This document shows positions 38,605 to 49,257 of a stretch of 64,000 nucleotides of DNA, one piece after another (the first letter of the stretch is position 1; every line of letters begins with the position of its first letter). Both the position numbers and the translations under genes were made by a program. Source of the stretch: Planctomycetes bacterium syqfu (GTDB lineage: Bacteria > Planctomycetota > Phycisphaerae > Phycisphaerales > Phycisphaeraceae); NCBI GenBank assembly GCA_020974905.1, contig CP087563.1, positions 620,001-684,000 of the forward strand, read 5' to 3'. The notes beneath the pieces were generated by a model. It had not been told where the DNA came from. It worked only from the letters and a program-made list of their open reading frames with translations, and did no database searches.

Positions 38605-41600
38605 TCAGGACGAAACATCTACTGTCTCAGTAGACTTTTCGACACTTGATTCGTCTTTCTTTTCGTCTGACTTACCGCCACCAACAGATGCAATGCGGAT
38701 GGCATCTTTGTTCTTACGCATACTTGCCAACTGTTCTTTAAGGGTTGGCGGGTCAGCACGTTTGGGTTCGTCCTCGGTCGGGGCGGAGAATGCGACGGTG
38801 TTGTCGTCTTCCTCCTCGTAGACCTGCGGACTATTATCAGCGTCGATCGCTTCCTTATCGATCGTGCCATCACCGGAGACCTGGTCGAAGCGGACGCTGA
38901 CGCGTTTGGAGACGCCACGTTCCTGCATGGTGATGCCGTAGAGGACATCGGCTGCTGCCATGGTGCGCTTATGGTGGGTGATAATGATGAAGTGGCTGTG
39001 ATCCAGGAAGCTCTTGACGACGTGGGTGAAACGTTCGACGTTGGCATCGTCCAATGCAGCGTCGACTTCGTCGAGCACGCAGAACGGTGAGGGCTTGGCC
39101 TGGAAAATACTCATGAGCAACGCCACCGCAGTCATGGTTTTTTCACCACCGGAGAGCAGGCTGATGGATTGGAGTTCCTTGCCGGGCGGGCGGGCGACGA
39201 TGTCGATGCCGGATTCGAGGACATCGATATTGCCATCTTCGTCGGGGACCATGAAGATGTCGGCCTTACCACCGCCGAAGATTTTGCGGAACATGCCGGA
39301 CTGACCTGCGAAGTTTTCGCGGATCTGGTTAAAGACTTCTGCAAAGCGGTCACGGGATTTCTCGTTGATCTCATCGATGAGTTTGATGAGGTCTTCCTTG
39401 GCATCCTCGATGTCTTGGACCTGTTGGGCAAGGTTGTCGTGACGGCCTTCGAGTTCTTCGAGCTCGGCGATGGCGTCCATGTTGACGTTGCCCAGGCGAC
39501 CGATCTTGCCACGCAGTTCCTTGATCTCTTCTTCGATGGCTTTCCATTCGATGACAAACGGTGAAGGAACGAGTTCTTCGTCAGCTTGTTCTTCCGAGGC
39601 AGCTTCAGCGTTCTCGTCTTCAAAGGCTTCTTCGCTTGCTTGCTGGGCTGCGACTTCGTCTTCGAGATTCTTCAGACGGTTTGCACCGACTTGCTGAGCT
39701 TCAAGTTCTTCCTGCGCTTCCTTCTTGTCCTGCTCCCACTTGGCCAATGTTTCGCGGTAAGCCTCAGCAACATCCAGTTCAAGCTGATCCAGCGCGCGTT
39801 GGGTGACGTTTTCAATTTTCACTTCGACTTCACGCTTGGCGATTTCCAATTCGTGAATCTGTTTTTCGAATTTGAGCACCGTGCTGCGGACACCATCGAC
39901 TTCGGTCTGAACTTCCTTGAGTTTCGCCTTGGCTTCTTCAGCACGGATTTTGATTTCTTCCAACGCTGATTCGAGTTCGAGCATCTTGGCTTTGGCTTTG
40001 TCGGCCTGCTCGGTGGATTGAGCGATGGTGGATTCCAGATCACCGATGCGACCTTGATGCTGTTCGTGTTGTTGGGCCAACAGATCGTGTTGACGCTTGA
40101 CGTCCTGGCGGGCGATCTCAAGCTGGCGAACCTGACGTTGCGAAGATGCAAGTTGTTCACCATAGCGCCCTGCTTCGACGCGGATGGTGGTCAGCGATTC
40201 GCGGGCTGCTTCGACCTGTTGCTCGATGTCCTTGATGCCCTTGTTCAAAGCTTCGACTGCTTCTTCACGTGCCTTGGAGTCAGCTTCGAGTTTGCGGGCT
40301 TCTTGAGCACGACCTTCCTTCTTCTCCTGGGCGTCCTTGAGTTGGTTGTGAATCTGCTGGGTTTCAGCAGCAAGGGCGGGTTGTTCCTTCTCAAGCTTAC
40401 CGATCTGGGAATTCAGACTGTCAAGCTTGGAGGAAAGTTGAATCTTGACGGTGTTGGCTTCACTGATGGCCTTGCGGAGTTCGCTGGAGACCTTTTCGAT
40501 GTGCGCAGCACGGTCGTCGACTTCGATGAGTTGCTGCTGATCGGTTGTGATCACTTCGTCAAGGGCTGCGATTTGCTCGTGGAGTTGCGCCAGTTCGGAA
40601 CGTCGTGAAATCATGCCCCCCATCTTTGAACCGGTGGGACCAGCGAGGATGCGGCCATCGGTTTCGAGGACTTCGCCCTGTCTGGTGACAAAGCGGTAAC
40701 CTGCGGGCAACTGCTTGCGGAGTTGCTTGGCGATTGCCAGGTCATCGGCAATGAGCGTGCGTCCAAGTAGACGCCAGATCAGCGGTGAGACTTCCGCGGG
40801 GAACTGGATCAGGTCCATGATGGACTGCTGCCCGTGACGCTTGACGGTGGTGCCGGTCAGTGATGTACCAAAGTCATCGACTGCCAGGAAAGTCACACGC
40901 CCTGCCAAGGCAGAGATCGCTTCGTTGTCGGATGTCAGATCGGACATCTTGTCGATGACCATGGCCTGCTGGTATTCACCGAGCGAGGCTTCGACGATGA
41001 CCGCATTGTCAACATCGGTTTCGATCATCTCAGCAAGCACGCCACGGACAAAGTCGAACGTGTGCTGGGTGTCACCTTCTTTACGGGAAGCCTTGCGAGC
41101 AAGGATCGCCTTGACGGGGTCAGCCAGACCTTCCTGCTTATCCTGCATTTCCTGAAGCAGGTTCCGACGGGAATTCAAACCACTGCGGTCTTCCTTGGCA
41201 GCAGCAAGTTTCTGGGTCAGTTCCTTCTGTCGGCCACCAAGTTGTTCGGACTGCTGTTTAAGCTGCTCGACTTTGGCAGTTTCCTCATCAATGAGCTTGG
41301 TTGCCATCTCCAGTTTGCTGACTGCTTCGTCCTTGGTGCTCAGCAGTTGCTCGAGTTCTTCGGAGATGTTGGCTGCACGGGCGTCGAGTTTCTCACGCGT
41401 ATTGACGAGGTTCCTGGAAAAGGCTTCCAGCGAGTTGATCTCGTTATTAAGCTGCGAAGTCCGGCGCATCATGCTGACGATGCCAGCCTTTTCGTCTTCG
41501 AGGACAGAGCGTTTTTCGTTGAGTTGATGTTGAAGGTTCTGGTGGGACTTCTGGGCTTCTTCGAGTTTGGCCGAAGCGGACTTCTGGGCTTCTTCGAGTT

Positions 41601-42663
41601 CAGCAACCTTAGCAATCTGCTGCTCGTGTTCAGCCTGCAAGTCCTCTGCACGCTTGGCCAACTCTTCAAGACGTTGGGTATCACGTTGAATCTGGCGTTT
41701 GAGATCATCAAGCGTGTGCTGGGACATGGAGGCACGTTGGCGTGCCTGTTCCATCTCTGACTTGCTGCCTAAGCGGTCATGTTCAATGCGCTTCTGCTCG
41801 GAGGCGATGGCCTGCACATCGACCTGCGCGGTTTCGATGGCTTCCTGATATTCCTCAAGCTTGCGGTTGGCTGCATCACGGTCGGCCTGAGCCTGGATGT
41901 ACTGCTCCATGACCTCAACAAGCTTGGTTTGCAGACGGTGATAATCGGCAAGCGAGTATTGGAGTTGCAACTCACGCAGACGCTCAGCATAAGTCTGATA
42001 GTTCTTGGCCTTGGTGGCTGCAATCTTGACGGAGCGCAGGCGTTTTTCGGTGTCTTCCAGACGGTTGCGCGAGATCGTGAGATTGGCATCGGTGCGGTCG
42101 AGCTTACGCAGAGCTTCTTTCTTGCGAGCTTTGAACTTGCTGATGCCTGCTGCTTCTTCGAAAATCTGGCGACGCTCATTGGCATTGGCCTGGAGCATCA
42201 CATCGACCTTGCCCTGTTCGATGATGGAGTAAGCGTCGGTACCCACGCCGGTGTCCATGAACAGTTCACGGATGTCGCGGAGACGAGCACGCTTTTTGTT
42301 GATCAGATATTCACTGGAACCATCGCGATAAAGCTGGCGGGTGACGGCAACCATATCAGCGTCCACATTGAGGGTCCGCTTGTTATCACTTCCGGGGGTG
42401 ACGGGGTTTTCAAAGTGCAACGTCACCGATGCCATACCCGAAGGCTTGCGTGCGGAGGAGCCATTGAAAATGACATCCATCATCGCACCACCACGCAGGC
42501 TCTTGGCGGACTGTTCGCCGAGGACCCACTTGATCGCATCAACCACGTTGGATTTGCCGCACCCGTTGGGACCGACGATACCGGTCACAGGCTGGTCAAA
42601 GAGAATCTCTGTTTTGTCGGCAAATGATTTGAAGCCACATACGGTCAGCTTGGCAAGACGCAT
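38605..42663 (-). CDS. smc: Chromosome segregation ATPase SMC
   Basis: 1352 aa from ATG 42663, preceded by GGAGG with 8 nt spacing; the frame stays open 237 bp further upstream but that extension is not SMC-like. Condensin core that organises and segregates the chromosome. Parts: N-terminal ATPase with Walker A GPNGCGKS (31-38), coiled coil, hinge (about 530-680), coiled coil, C-terminal ATPase with signature SLLSGGEKT and Walker [14 protein letters not shown]. Longer than usual bacterial SMC (about 1190 aa) because of an acidic insert near residue 1050 rich in Glu and Ala, and a charged tail of about 90 residues after the last ATPase motif. No scpA/scpB nearby. Confidence 0.97.
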   Translation of the reverse strand: MRLAKLTVCGFKSFADKTEILFDQPVTGIVGPNGCGKSNVVDAIKWVLGEQSAKSLRGGAMMDVIFNGSSARKPSGMASVTLHFENPVTPGSDNKRTLNVDADMVAVTRQLYRDGSSEYLINKKRARLRDIRELFMDTGVGTDAYSIIEQGKVDVMLQANANERRQIFEEAAGISKFKARKKEALRKLDRTDANLTISRNRLEDTEKRLRSVKIAATKAKNYQTYAERLRELQLQYSLADYHRLQTKLVEVMEQYIQAQADRDAANRKLEEYQEAIETAQVDVQAIASEQKRIEHDRLGSKSEMEQARQRASMSQHTLDDLKRQIQRDTQRLEELAKRAEDLQAEHEQQIAKVAELEEAQKSASAKLEEAQKSHQNLQHQLNEKRSVLEDEKAGIVSMMRRTSQLNNEINSLEAFSRNLVNTREKLDARAANISEELEQLLSTKDEAVSKLEMATKLIDEETAKVEQLKQQSEQLGGRQKELTQKLAAAKEDRSGLNSRRNLLQEMQDKQEGLADPVKAILARKASRKEGDTQHTFDFVRGVLAEMIETDVDNAVIVEASLGEYQQAMVIDKMSDLTSDNEAISALAGRVTFLAVDDFGTSLTGTTVKRHGQQSIMDLIQFPAEVSPLIWRLLGRTLIADDLAIAKQLRKQLPAGYRFVTRQGEVLETDGRILAGPTGSKMGGMISRRSELAQLHEQIAALDEVITTDQQQLIEVDDRAAHIEKVSSELRKAISEANTVKIQLSSKLDSLNSQIGKLEKEQPALAAETQQIHNQLKDAQEKKEGRAQEARKLEADSKAREEAVEALNKGIKDIEQQVEAARESLTTIRVEAGRYGEQLASSQRQVRQLEIARQDVKRQHDLLAQQHEQHQGRIGDLESTIAQSTEQADKAKAKMLELESALEEIKIRAEEAKAKLKEVQTEVDGVRSTVLKFEKQIHELEIAKREVEVKIENVTQRALDQLELDVAEAYRETLAKWEQDKKEAQEELEAQQVGANRLKNLEDEVAAQQASEEAFEDENAEAASEEQADEELVPSPFVIEWKAIEEEIKELRGKIGRLGNVNMDAIAELEELEGRHDNLAQQVQDIEDAKEDLIKLIDEINEKSRDRFAEVFNQIRENFAGQSGMFRKIFGGGKADIFMVPDEDGNIDVLESGIDIVARPPGKELQSISLLSGGEKTMTAVALLMSIFQAKPSPFCVLDEVDAALDDANVERFTHVVKSFLDHSHFIIITHHKRTMAAADVLYGITMQERGVSKRVSVRFDQVSGDGTIDKEAIDADNSPQVYEEEDDNTVAFSAPTEDEPKRADPPTLKEQLASMRKNKDAIRIASVGGGKSDEKKDESSVEKSTETVDVSS

Positions 42664-42882
42664 AGGCTCGACCTCCATGTCGAAAAATTTAACGCAAGGC
42701 GTTGCCGGCGGATCATCCACCGGTTGGGTTGTTGTTGTCTCTGGGTGCATGGTCACTGTCCCCGATACCGCCCCCGGCCCCCGGAAAAAACCGGAAGTCC
42801 AGAATGTCGACTTGGCGACATGCCGGATGATTCGTGTGGACAATCGGCCTGTGGGAGTGCACTTCCTTCTCCCTGCACCGCC

Positions 42883-42899
42883 TGCGAACACTGTTCGCA
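42883..42899. repeat. Short perfect inverted repeat
   Basis: TGCGAAC-ACT-GTTCGCA, 7-bp arms. It lies 16 bp beyond the stop of the FlgI-like gene and 220 bp upstream of smc. No T run follows, so a plain terminator is doubtful. It resembles a Gram-positive-type SOS box but has a spacer of 3 instead of 4. The 251-bp gap 42664-42914 shows no gene. Confidence 0.45.
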
Positions 42900-42914
42900 A
42901 GTCATACCATCATA

Positions 42915-44867
42915 TCACGGCAAGGGCACGGCGCCCATACCGGATTGACCGGAATCTTCATTGGAATTTTCATCCTCCAATGAGCGACCGCTACGATCCG
43001 AACCGAATTCCGATCGTGTCGGGGCTACAGGTAACCGCTGATCCTCCGCCCCGTCCGGACCCACGCTGGGTAAATCCATATTCGGATCAATCTGCCCTCC
43101 CGGTGCCGTCTCAGGACGGGTCGGCGTGAACTCCACTTTGCGTGCTTCAGCAACCTGAACAGCCAGCGGATTTTCCTGGAAGATCAGCTTATTCATAAGT
43201 TTATCTTGTTTGCTGAGATTGTAGATCGCATCCACCACGCTGGCATAACCCAGGTTCAAACCGTCTGTGGGATTCTGAAGCGTCTGCTTCTGAGCCATCA
43301 GAAATATCAGGTTGGCCACCGTTGGAGCAATGGTGTAGGTCTTGGCTTCCTTGACCGGCTCATCATCGCTGGACCACGGGCGATAATAGACTTCCATCGG
43401 ATCATTGGGCTCCATGGCCTTGATGAGCAGGCGACTGTCCCACAGCGATGCGAACACCGGTGTCTTAAAACCGGCATAGGAGTTGAAGATGACAATCCGC
43501 GGGGTCTTGCCCTGCCCGATGTAGACACGGGGACGCTGGGCTTCGACGATGTCCAGAATAAACTTGAACTCTGTGCCATGGCCCATGAGCTTGCGTTGGA
43601 TGAACAGCGGGTCGCGTTTGTCTGCCAATGCTTCGTAGACCGCGATGGCGACCTTATCGCTGGCATCATTAAGCAGGTGTCGGATGTGGTTGGTCGCAGC
43701 AGCAGAACGTGGGTGTTCGACCAGCAAGCGTCCTGCCCGGGCGCGGACATCTTCATCCAGCGACTGTGCCAACATGATCAACGGCTCAACCGCCAGTCCG
43801 TCTTCAAGGTACGTCCCGGCTTCCAGGGCGGTCAATCGCACCAGGATATCTTCATCCGCATAATACCGGCGGATGGGTGGCAAAGCGGTCCGTCCCAGTG
43901 ACTGCCAGGCGAGCATGACATGTTCTGCCTGATGCGGGAAATTTTTGAGAACATCGCCAAGTTCCGCTGCCTGAACCGGCTCAAAATCGACTCCGCCCTG
44001 GACATACAGATGCTGAATCAATTCGAGGAATTTTTCGACATCCCCTGCAAAACGCTTGGGGACATGGATATCAACGAGTAAGTCCGTCTGAGCCGAGGCT
44101 GTCTGATTGCGATCCGAAACGCCGCGTTCAAAGACCTGATTGATGCGTTCAGCAATGCGACGCGAACGTGCCCAACTCGGTTGATTGAGGACCAACTGAA
44201 GTTTGCGTTCCATGGTGACACTGCCACCAGAAAGGATCACGGCTGTGCGTTGGTGCGAATATTTCAGTGATTCCTTACGGACATCATCAACCACGGGGCT
44301 GACATAAGTATCACCAAATGCGTTGGCATAGGGCTTGGAAAACGAGAGATTGGGATTGGTGCCATCAATCGAAAGGTCTGCGGTAAAGAGTCTGCCACCG
44401 ACAAGGGATGTGGTTTGGGTTTGGGGTAAAGCTGTCACCCAGACATCAAACGTCGAACCGACGACGGCACCGGGTGGAATCAAACCATACACGGCCACTA
44501 CAGCGGTATTCCGACTGGAAAGGACGCGACGGGGTGACCACTGCTTGGCATTGAGACGCGGGTTGCCCATGCCTTTCCGAGACATTTCATTAATGAGTTT
44601 TCGACGCAGATATTCCGGGACATCCGACGAGCCGGTCCCTTGCAAATCGACGACGAGTCCCCAGCCGGAGACCAACTGTGGTTCATACCCACGGAGTTTG
44701 GCCATGGAGCCTACCGTGCCATGCAGAAAACGCGGGCCGGTAAACGGCAAGGGTGGCGGCGCGGCCTCGGGCATTTGTCTCGTGGAGTTGTTTTCACATC
44801 CAACGAGTGTGACAAGGCCGATCCATAATGCCAACGACATCAAGCAGCAAAATCGCAATGCATTCAC
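42915..44867 (-). CDS. FlgI (P-ring)-like lipoprotein with HEAT-like repeats
   Basis: 650 aa. Lipoprotein signal with lipobox LVGC (Cys24). Residues about 50-300 match the flagellar P-ring protein FlgI in order and spacing: SGWGLVVDLQGTGSSD, NTAVVAVYGLIPPGAVVGS, SLVGGRLFTADL, SGGSVTMERKLQLVLN and a RIAERINQ helix. The following part (about 320-440) reads as HEAT-like helical repeats, then a domain of unknown type and a disordered Pro/Asp-rich tail. It is unlike a normal FlgI (about 370 aa, Sec signal peptide, no lipid anchor). No flagellar genes are near; smc lies 251 bp downstream. It may form a ring or pore scaffold in the envelope. Confidence 0.8.
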   Translation of the reverse strand: MNALRFCCLMSLALWIGLVTLVGCENNSTRQMPEAAPPPLPFTGPRFLHGTVGSMAKLRGYEPQLVSGWGLVVDLQGTGSSDVPEYLRRKLINEMSRKGMGNPRLNAKQWSPRRVLSSRNTAVVAVYGLIPPGAVVGSTFDVWVTALPQTQTTSLVGGRLFTADLSIDGTNPNLSFSKPYANAFGDTYVSPVVDDVRKESLKYSHQRTAVILSGGSVTMERKLQLVLNQPSWARSRRIAERINQVFERGVSDRNQTASAQTDLLVDIHVPKRFAGDVEKFLELIQHLYVQGGVDFEPVQAAELGDVLKNFPHQAEHVMLAWQSLGRTALPPIRRYYADEDILVRLTALEAGTYLEDGLAVEPLIMLAQSLDEDVRARAGRLLVEHPRSAAATNHIRHLLNDASDKVAIAVYEALADKRDPLFIQRKLMGHGTEFKFILDIVEAQRPRVYIGQGKTPRIVIFNSYAGFKTPVFASLWDSRLLIKAMEPNDPMEVYYRPWSSDDEPVKEAKTYTIAPTVANLIFLMAQKQTLQNPTDGLNLGYASVVDAIYNLSKQDKLMNKLIFQENPLAVQVAEARKVEFTPTRPETAPGGQIDPNMDLPSVGPDGAEDQRLPVAPTRSEFGSDRSGRSLEDENSNEDSGQSGMGAVPLP

Positions 44868-45018
44868 CTCAGATTGATGGGGGGAAAATCAGGCGTGTGT
44901 AATGTAACAATTGTCCAAGATGACTGGCTGGGGGTCAAGCCAAAACCTTCATTCTGTTACCGCGTCTGAACATGTGAGGTTGATGCCCCCCCACCTGATT
45001 GCCAAAGGAAACCCCTCA

Positions 45019-48000
45019 TCAATCTCCCATATCCAACCCTTCTGGGGAAAAACCGCGTCGCAGCAGGTTTTCGGTGATGATCTTCGAATCGACAAATTGC
45101 CTCAGATAATTGGCTCCACCGGACTTCTCACCGATGCCGGAGAAACCGAATCCGCCAAAAGGTTGGCGAGCGACCAGAGCGCCGGTGATACCGCGGTTGA
45201 TATAGAGATTGCCAACTTCAAACCGATCACGTACCTGCTGAATGTGTGAAGGTGTCCGTGAAATCAAACCGCCAGTAAGTTTGTAGGCAGAGTCATTGGC
45301 GATGTCGATGGCATGATCGATATCCCTTGCACGCATCACCGCCAACACCGGGCCGAAAATTTCCTTTTGGGCAGTCTGATGCGTTGGCAAAATGTCGGTG
45401 AAAATATGCGGTGCGACAAAGGGCTTGTCACCATGACATTTTAGCCCATCAGGCAGTTCCCCCGAATAAACCAACTTGCCTTCATGCTTGGCCTGCTCGA
45501 TACACCGATTGATCTTGGCAGCAGCTTCATCATCAATCACCGGCCCGATGTCCGTCGAGGGGTCCATCGGATCACCCACCGCCATGGCCTTCGTCGCCTC
45601 AACCAGTCGATCGACGAGCGCATCATGAATCTCATCCATGACAATCAACCGACTGCAAGCTGAACATTTCTGCCCGGCATAACCGAATGCCGAATCACGC
45701 ACCGCCGTCACCGCCAAGTCCAAATCGGCGGAACGATCGACGATGATGGCATTCTTACCCCCCATCTCACAGATCAGTCGCTTGACGTTGCGTTGCTGCA
45801 TGGGGTCGGTTTGAGCAGCGGTTTGGAGTAACTGTAAACCGACTTCACGTGAACCGGTAAAAGCGATGATGGCAATGCGCGGGTCTTGAGCCAGGGCCTT
45901 ACCCACCGTCTCACCGACACCGGGAAGCAATTGGACGACATCATCTGGAATCCCAGCTTCGTGCATGATCTGGACCATCACCTGAGCAATGCCGGGAGTC
46001 TGTTCAGCTGGTTTGACGATAGCGGTATTACCAGTGATTAATGCAGCGGATGTCATGCCGGTGAGAATCGCCAATGGGAAATTCCACGGGCTGATGATCA
46101 CCGCCGGACCACGTGGCATAACGTGAGCTTGATTGTGTTCCGCAATGAACTGTCCTGAAGATTGAGGTTCAAACATCTCAACCCCCATGCGCGCATAGAA
46201 CTCCAGAAAATCAATCGCTTCGCAGACGTCGGCATCAGCAGCGCTCCACGGTTTACCAGCTTCTCGGATGATCATCCCTGCCAGTTCATCACGACGCTGA
46301 CGCATCAAAGACGCGGTCTTGATCAGTAACTTGCCACGTTCCATAGCAAACGTCTGACGCCATGTTTTAAACCCATGGACGGATTGTTCCAGAACACCAT
46401 CGACGGCTGAGACAGGCGTGTCATTACTGACGGTTGGCAGCTTTGCATCGGTAATCGCTGATGCAAACGCATGACGTTGCGTCGGGACAGAGAAGTCGCG
46501 CAGGGGTTCATTTTCAAATGGACCACCATTTCCAAGGCCTTCAATTGCCGGAGACAACGGCAAGGTGGAACGTGTCATACGCTGCTCAAATGCCTTGGTC
46601 GATTGCTCATCAGAAAACACGGGTTGCTTCAGTAGCGACGTGACATTGTCATGTTGACGGTGCTCAGCCAATAACCAGGATTGGTTGGATGTGTTTTCAA
46701 GAAGACGTCGTACCAGATAAGCCATCCCGGGGATCAGTTCGCCTATGGGCATGTACTCGCGTACGCGAAGTCCTTGATCGACTGCAGCTTGTTTGAGTGG
46801 GTCAGCCATCCCGCGAAGCATCTGTAATTCCACTGCATTTTCGGGTAAGTCAATGGACTTGGCATAAGCTAACGCGGCAGCAATGCTCCGGACATTGTGC
46901 GACCCGACTGCCAGGTGTATGCCAGCTTCATCAGGCTGACGTGGTGTCGCATCAAGAAGCAATTGGGCGACGCGTTCATAATTGGCATCAGTATCCGACT
47001 TCTGCGTGTAGACCGGGATGGGATAGCCCATGGACTGGGCATGTGCAATCTCGTAATCCCAATACGCTCCTTTGACCAAACGAATCGTGATTGTCCGATT
47101 GTGATCCTTTGCCCATGCAATCATGGCTTTGGCATCATCCAGCGTGTCCTTGAGATAAGCCTGTAATACCACGCCAGCGTGAAACGCAAACCGCTCTGCT
47201 GCAGTCTTGAATAACCGCAACGTCAGGTTCTTGTAGGCATATTGCTCCATGTCAAAATTAATCAACACGTCCTTTGATATTGCTGCTTCCAGTAATGGTG
47301 CTAACCGGTCAAGCATCCGCGAAACAGCATGGTCGGATTCGGCAGGATGGAACTTGGGATGCAGTGACGAAACCTTGATGGAAATATTCACCCTAGGGAC
47401 CGCCCCAACGTGACTGGTCGTGAGTTTGGGTTGGTCTTCCCAGGATTGCGTTGCCTCAGGTAGAGATGTAATCAGATCCAGATAACGCTGCTGATAAGTG
47501 TCAGCTTCTTCCAGACTCAGGCAGGCTTCCCCAAGAACATCCAGCGTAAAGGCAATGCCCTGATGCCAACGTTTTTCAAGTGTCGGTAAGGCATCTTGCG
47601 CATCGGTCCCGGCAATGAAGTTGCCAGCCATTTGCCTGATCTGGGAGGACATGGTTTTGTGCATCATCCCCGGCAACCACGAACCGGCTTTAAGACCTGC
47701 TCCCAGTCCGGGTGGCAATTTCACACCATCAGCAAGCAGGTATTCTTTGAGATGCTGTTCCAATAGTTGTGGGTCGCCGAGAACTGGGAAAACATCAATA
47801 AAGCGAAATAACTGCGTCTTGAAAGTCTGATCGCGTGTCGCCCAATCCATTAACTTATCAGACCAGAATTGTTTGTCAGTCATACCCTGCTGATACGTTT
47901 GCATCTTCTGAAGCAGGAATCTGCCAATGGATTGGATGTGTGTCTCCAGGTCACCCGCTTTGTTATCAGGCAGGTGAGTATCCGGACTGTCATCGGCAGA

Positions 48001-48042
48001 GGCGTGTTTGAACCATGAGGACCACTGCATACCTTCAATCAT
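45019..48042 (-). CDS. putA: Bifunctional proline dehydrogenase / P5C dehydrogenase
   Basis: 1007 aa from ATG 48042 (MIEGMQW), with AAGGA just upstream. Oxidises proline to glutamate in two steps using FAD and NAD. The proline dehydrogenase barrel spans about 100-440, with INISIKVSSL, RLVKGAYWDYE and the C-terminal REYMPIGELIPGMAYLVRR helix. The aldehyde dehydrogenase part spans about 490-1000, with SPWNFPLAI, CEMGGKNAI and the catalytic Cys793 in GQKCSACSR. It lacks the N-terminal DNA-binding domain of enterobacterial PutA, so it is the short type. The frame extends far upstream but only antisense to the neighbouring ypdA gene. Confidence 0.96.
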   Translation of the reverse strand: MIEGMQWSSWFKHASADDSPDTHLPDNKAGDLETHIQSIGRFLLQKMQTYQQGMTDKQFWSDKLMDWATRDQTFKTQLFRFIDVFPVLGDPQLLEQHLKEYLLADGVKLPPGLGAGLKAGSWLPGMMHKTMSSQIRQMAGNFIAGTDAQDALPTLEKRWHQGIAFTLDVLGEACLSLEEADTYQQRYLDLITSLPEATQSWEDQPKLTTSHVGAVPRVNISIKVSSLHPKFHPAESDHAVSRMLDRLAPLLEAAISKDVLINFDMEQYAYKNLTLRLFKTAAERFAFHAGVVLQAYLKDTLDDAKAMIAWAKDHNRTITIRLVKGAYWDYEIAHAQSMGYPIPVYTQKSDTDANYERVAQLLLDATPRQPDEAGIHLAVGSHNVRSIAAALAYAKSIDLPENAVELQMLRGMADPLKQAAVDQGLRVREYMPIGELIPGMAYLVRRLLENTSNQSWLLAEHRQHDNVTSLLKQPVFSDEQSTKAFEQRMTRSTLPLSPAIEGLGNGGPFENEPLRDFSVPTQRHAFASAITDAKLPTVSNDTPVSAVDGVLEQSVHGFKTWRQTFAMERGKLLIKTASLMRQRRDELAGMIIREAGKPWSAADADVCEAIDFLEFYARMGVEMFEPQSSGQFIAEHNQAHVMPRGPAVIISPWNFPLAILTGMTSAALITGNTAIVKPAEQTPGIAQVMVQIMHEAGIPDDVVQLLPGVGETVGKALAQDPRIAIIAFTGSREVGLQLLQTAAQTDPMQQRNVKRLICEMGGKNAIIVDRSADLDLAVTAVRDSAFGYAGQKCSACSRLIVMDEIHDALVDRLVEATKAMAVGDPMDPSTDIGPVIDDEAAAKINRCIEQAKHEGKLVYSGELPDGLKCHGDKPFVAPHIFTDILPTHQTAQKEIFGPVLAVMRARDIDHAIDIANDSAYKLTGGLISRTPSHIQQVRDRFEVGNLYINRGITGALVARQPFGGFGFSGIGEKSGGANYLRQFVDSKIITENLLRRGFSPEGLDMGD

Positions 48043-48198
48043 ACGATCCTTCACGATTCGTACCAAAGAAAAAATCGCCAGTAACCGATGAACACATAGG
48101 TGTCCTGTGATTTCGCATGATGACGGTGGCAGCCGAGACTGCCTGTCTGGGACATTTTTGTTAAGCTGTCCTATCAAAACTTCTGGAGGATCATTCGT

Positions 48199-49251
48199 AT
48201 GCCCCATCAAGTCACAACCATCATCATTGGTGCAGGCCCCATTGGTCTGGAATTGGCAGCCAATCTCAAACAGGCAAATGTGCATTACCTTCACTTTGAT
48301 GCGGGACAGGTCGGGCAGACCATCAGTTGGTATCCGAAGCAGGCACACTTTTTCAGTTCCCCGGACCGCATTGCCATCTGCGGCATTCCGCTGCAAACGC
48401 AGGATCAAACCAAGGCCACACGTGAAGAGTATCTGACCTATCTCAGAACCGTTGTCCAGCAACACCGCCTCAAGATCAACACCTACGAAAAGATCACCGA
48501 AATCCGTACATTGGGCCATCACCAGTTTGAAGTGGTCACGGACAAGGATACTTACCTTGCAGAGAACGTGATTACCTGTATCGGTGACATGCACATGCCA
48601 CGCAAGCTCAACGTCCCCGGTGAAGATCTGCCTCATGTCAGTCACTACTTTGATGAAGCACACAAGTACTTCAACCAGAAACTCCTGATTGTCGGTGGGA
48701 AGAACTCGGCTGTGGAAGCTGCCATCCGATGTCACCGAATTGGTGCCAAGGTCAGCATCAGTTACCGCCAGGCCATATTCAATGAGCAGTCCATCAAGTA
48801 TTGGCTGCTGCCGGAGATTCAATGGCTCATTGAGACCAAAGAGATCGGCTTTTATCCGCAATCCATCGTCAAACGCATCACGCCCAAGTCCGTTGAAATG
48901 GAAAGTCTCAATGGCCCGCAACAGGTCGATGCAGACTTTGTCCTGCTGATGACAGGCTATGAAATGGACACCACGCTACTCAAACAGGCTGGTGTGACCT
49001 TGCAGGGTCCCAATCGCGCGCCGATGTTTGATGATGCCACCATGCAAACCAATATCCCGGGCTTGTATGTCGCAGGCACTGCTGCTGCTGGGACGCAAAA
49101 CAAGTTCAAACTCTTCATTGAGAATTGTCACTGTCACGTGGTCAAAATTATCCGTGATCTATTGGATCAGGAACCGAAATTCGTTAACCCGCTGGCCTAT
49201 GTGCATCTCAAAGAGACCACACCCCCGACCGACAGCATGCCTGAGAGTTAA
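48199..49251 (+). CDS. ypdA: YpdA-type flavin disulfide reductase
   Basis: 350 aa. FAD site GAGPIG at 11-16, substrate-side segment YPKQAHFFSSPDRI, VPGEDLPHVSHYF, NADPH site VGGKNSAVEAA and C-terminal FAD contact GLYVAGTAAAGTQNKF. This order and length match YpdA, the putative bacillithiol disulfide reductase of Firmicutes. No redox CxxC pair is present, as in YpdA. Whether this organism makes bacillithiol is not shown here. GGAGG lies 9 nt before the ATG. Divergent from putA, with 156 bp between them, and convergent with the GH71/99-like pair. Confidence 0.88.
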   Translation: MPHQVTTIIIGAGPIGLELAANLKQANVHYLHFDAGQVGQTISWYPKQAHFFSSPDRIAICGIPLQTQDQTKATREEYLTYLRTVVQQHRLKINTYEKITEIRTLGHHQFEVVTDKDTYLAENVITCIGDMHMPRKLNVPGEDLPHVSHYFDEAHKYFNQKLLIVGGKNSAVEAAIRCHRIGAKVSISYRQAIFNEQSIKYWLLPEIQWLIETKEIGFYPQSIVKRITPKSVEMESLNGPQQVDADFVLLMTGYEMDTTLLKQAGVTLQGPNRAPMFDDATMQTNIPGLYVAGTAAAGTQNKFKLFIENCHCHVVKIIRDLLDQEPKFVNPLAYVHLKETTPPTDSMPES

Positions 49252-49257
49252 ATGGTT

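Noticed and set aside
40018-40608. 196-codon plus-strand frame inside smc
   Set aside because: Antisense shadow of the coiled-coil coding sequence with Leu/Phe-rich, biased composition and no ribosome site.
42664-42900. 79-residue N-terminal extension of the smc frame
   Set aside because: SMC proteins begin at the conserved [14 protein letters not shown] segment, which here has GGAGG at ideal spacing.
42341-43129. 262-codon plus-strand frame
   Set aside because: It spans the ends of smc and the FlgI-like gene in antisense, has no recognisable domain, and neighbouring genes explain the region.
48043-48921. Long N-terminal extension of the putA frame
   Set aside because: It lies antisense to ypdA, has no proline dehydrogenase features, and an ATG with AAGGA at 48042 fits the family start.
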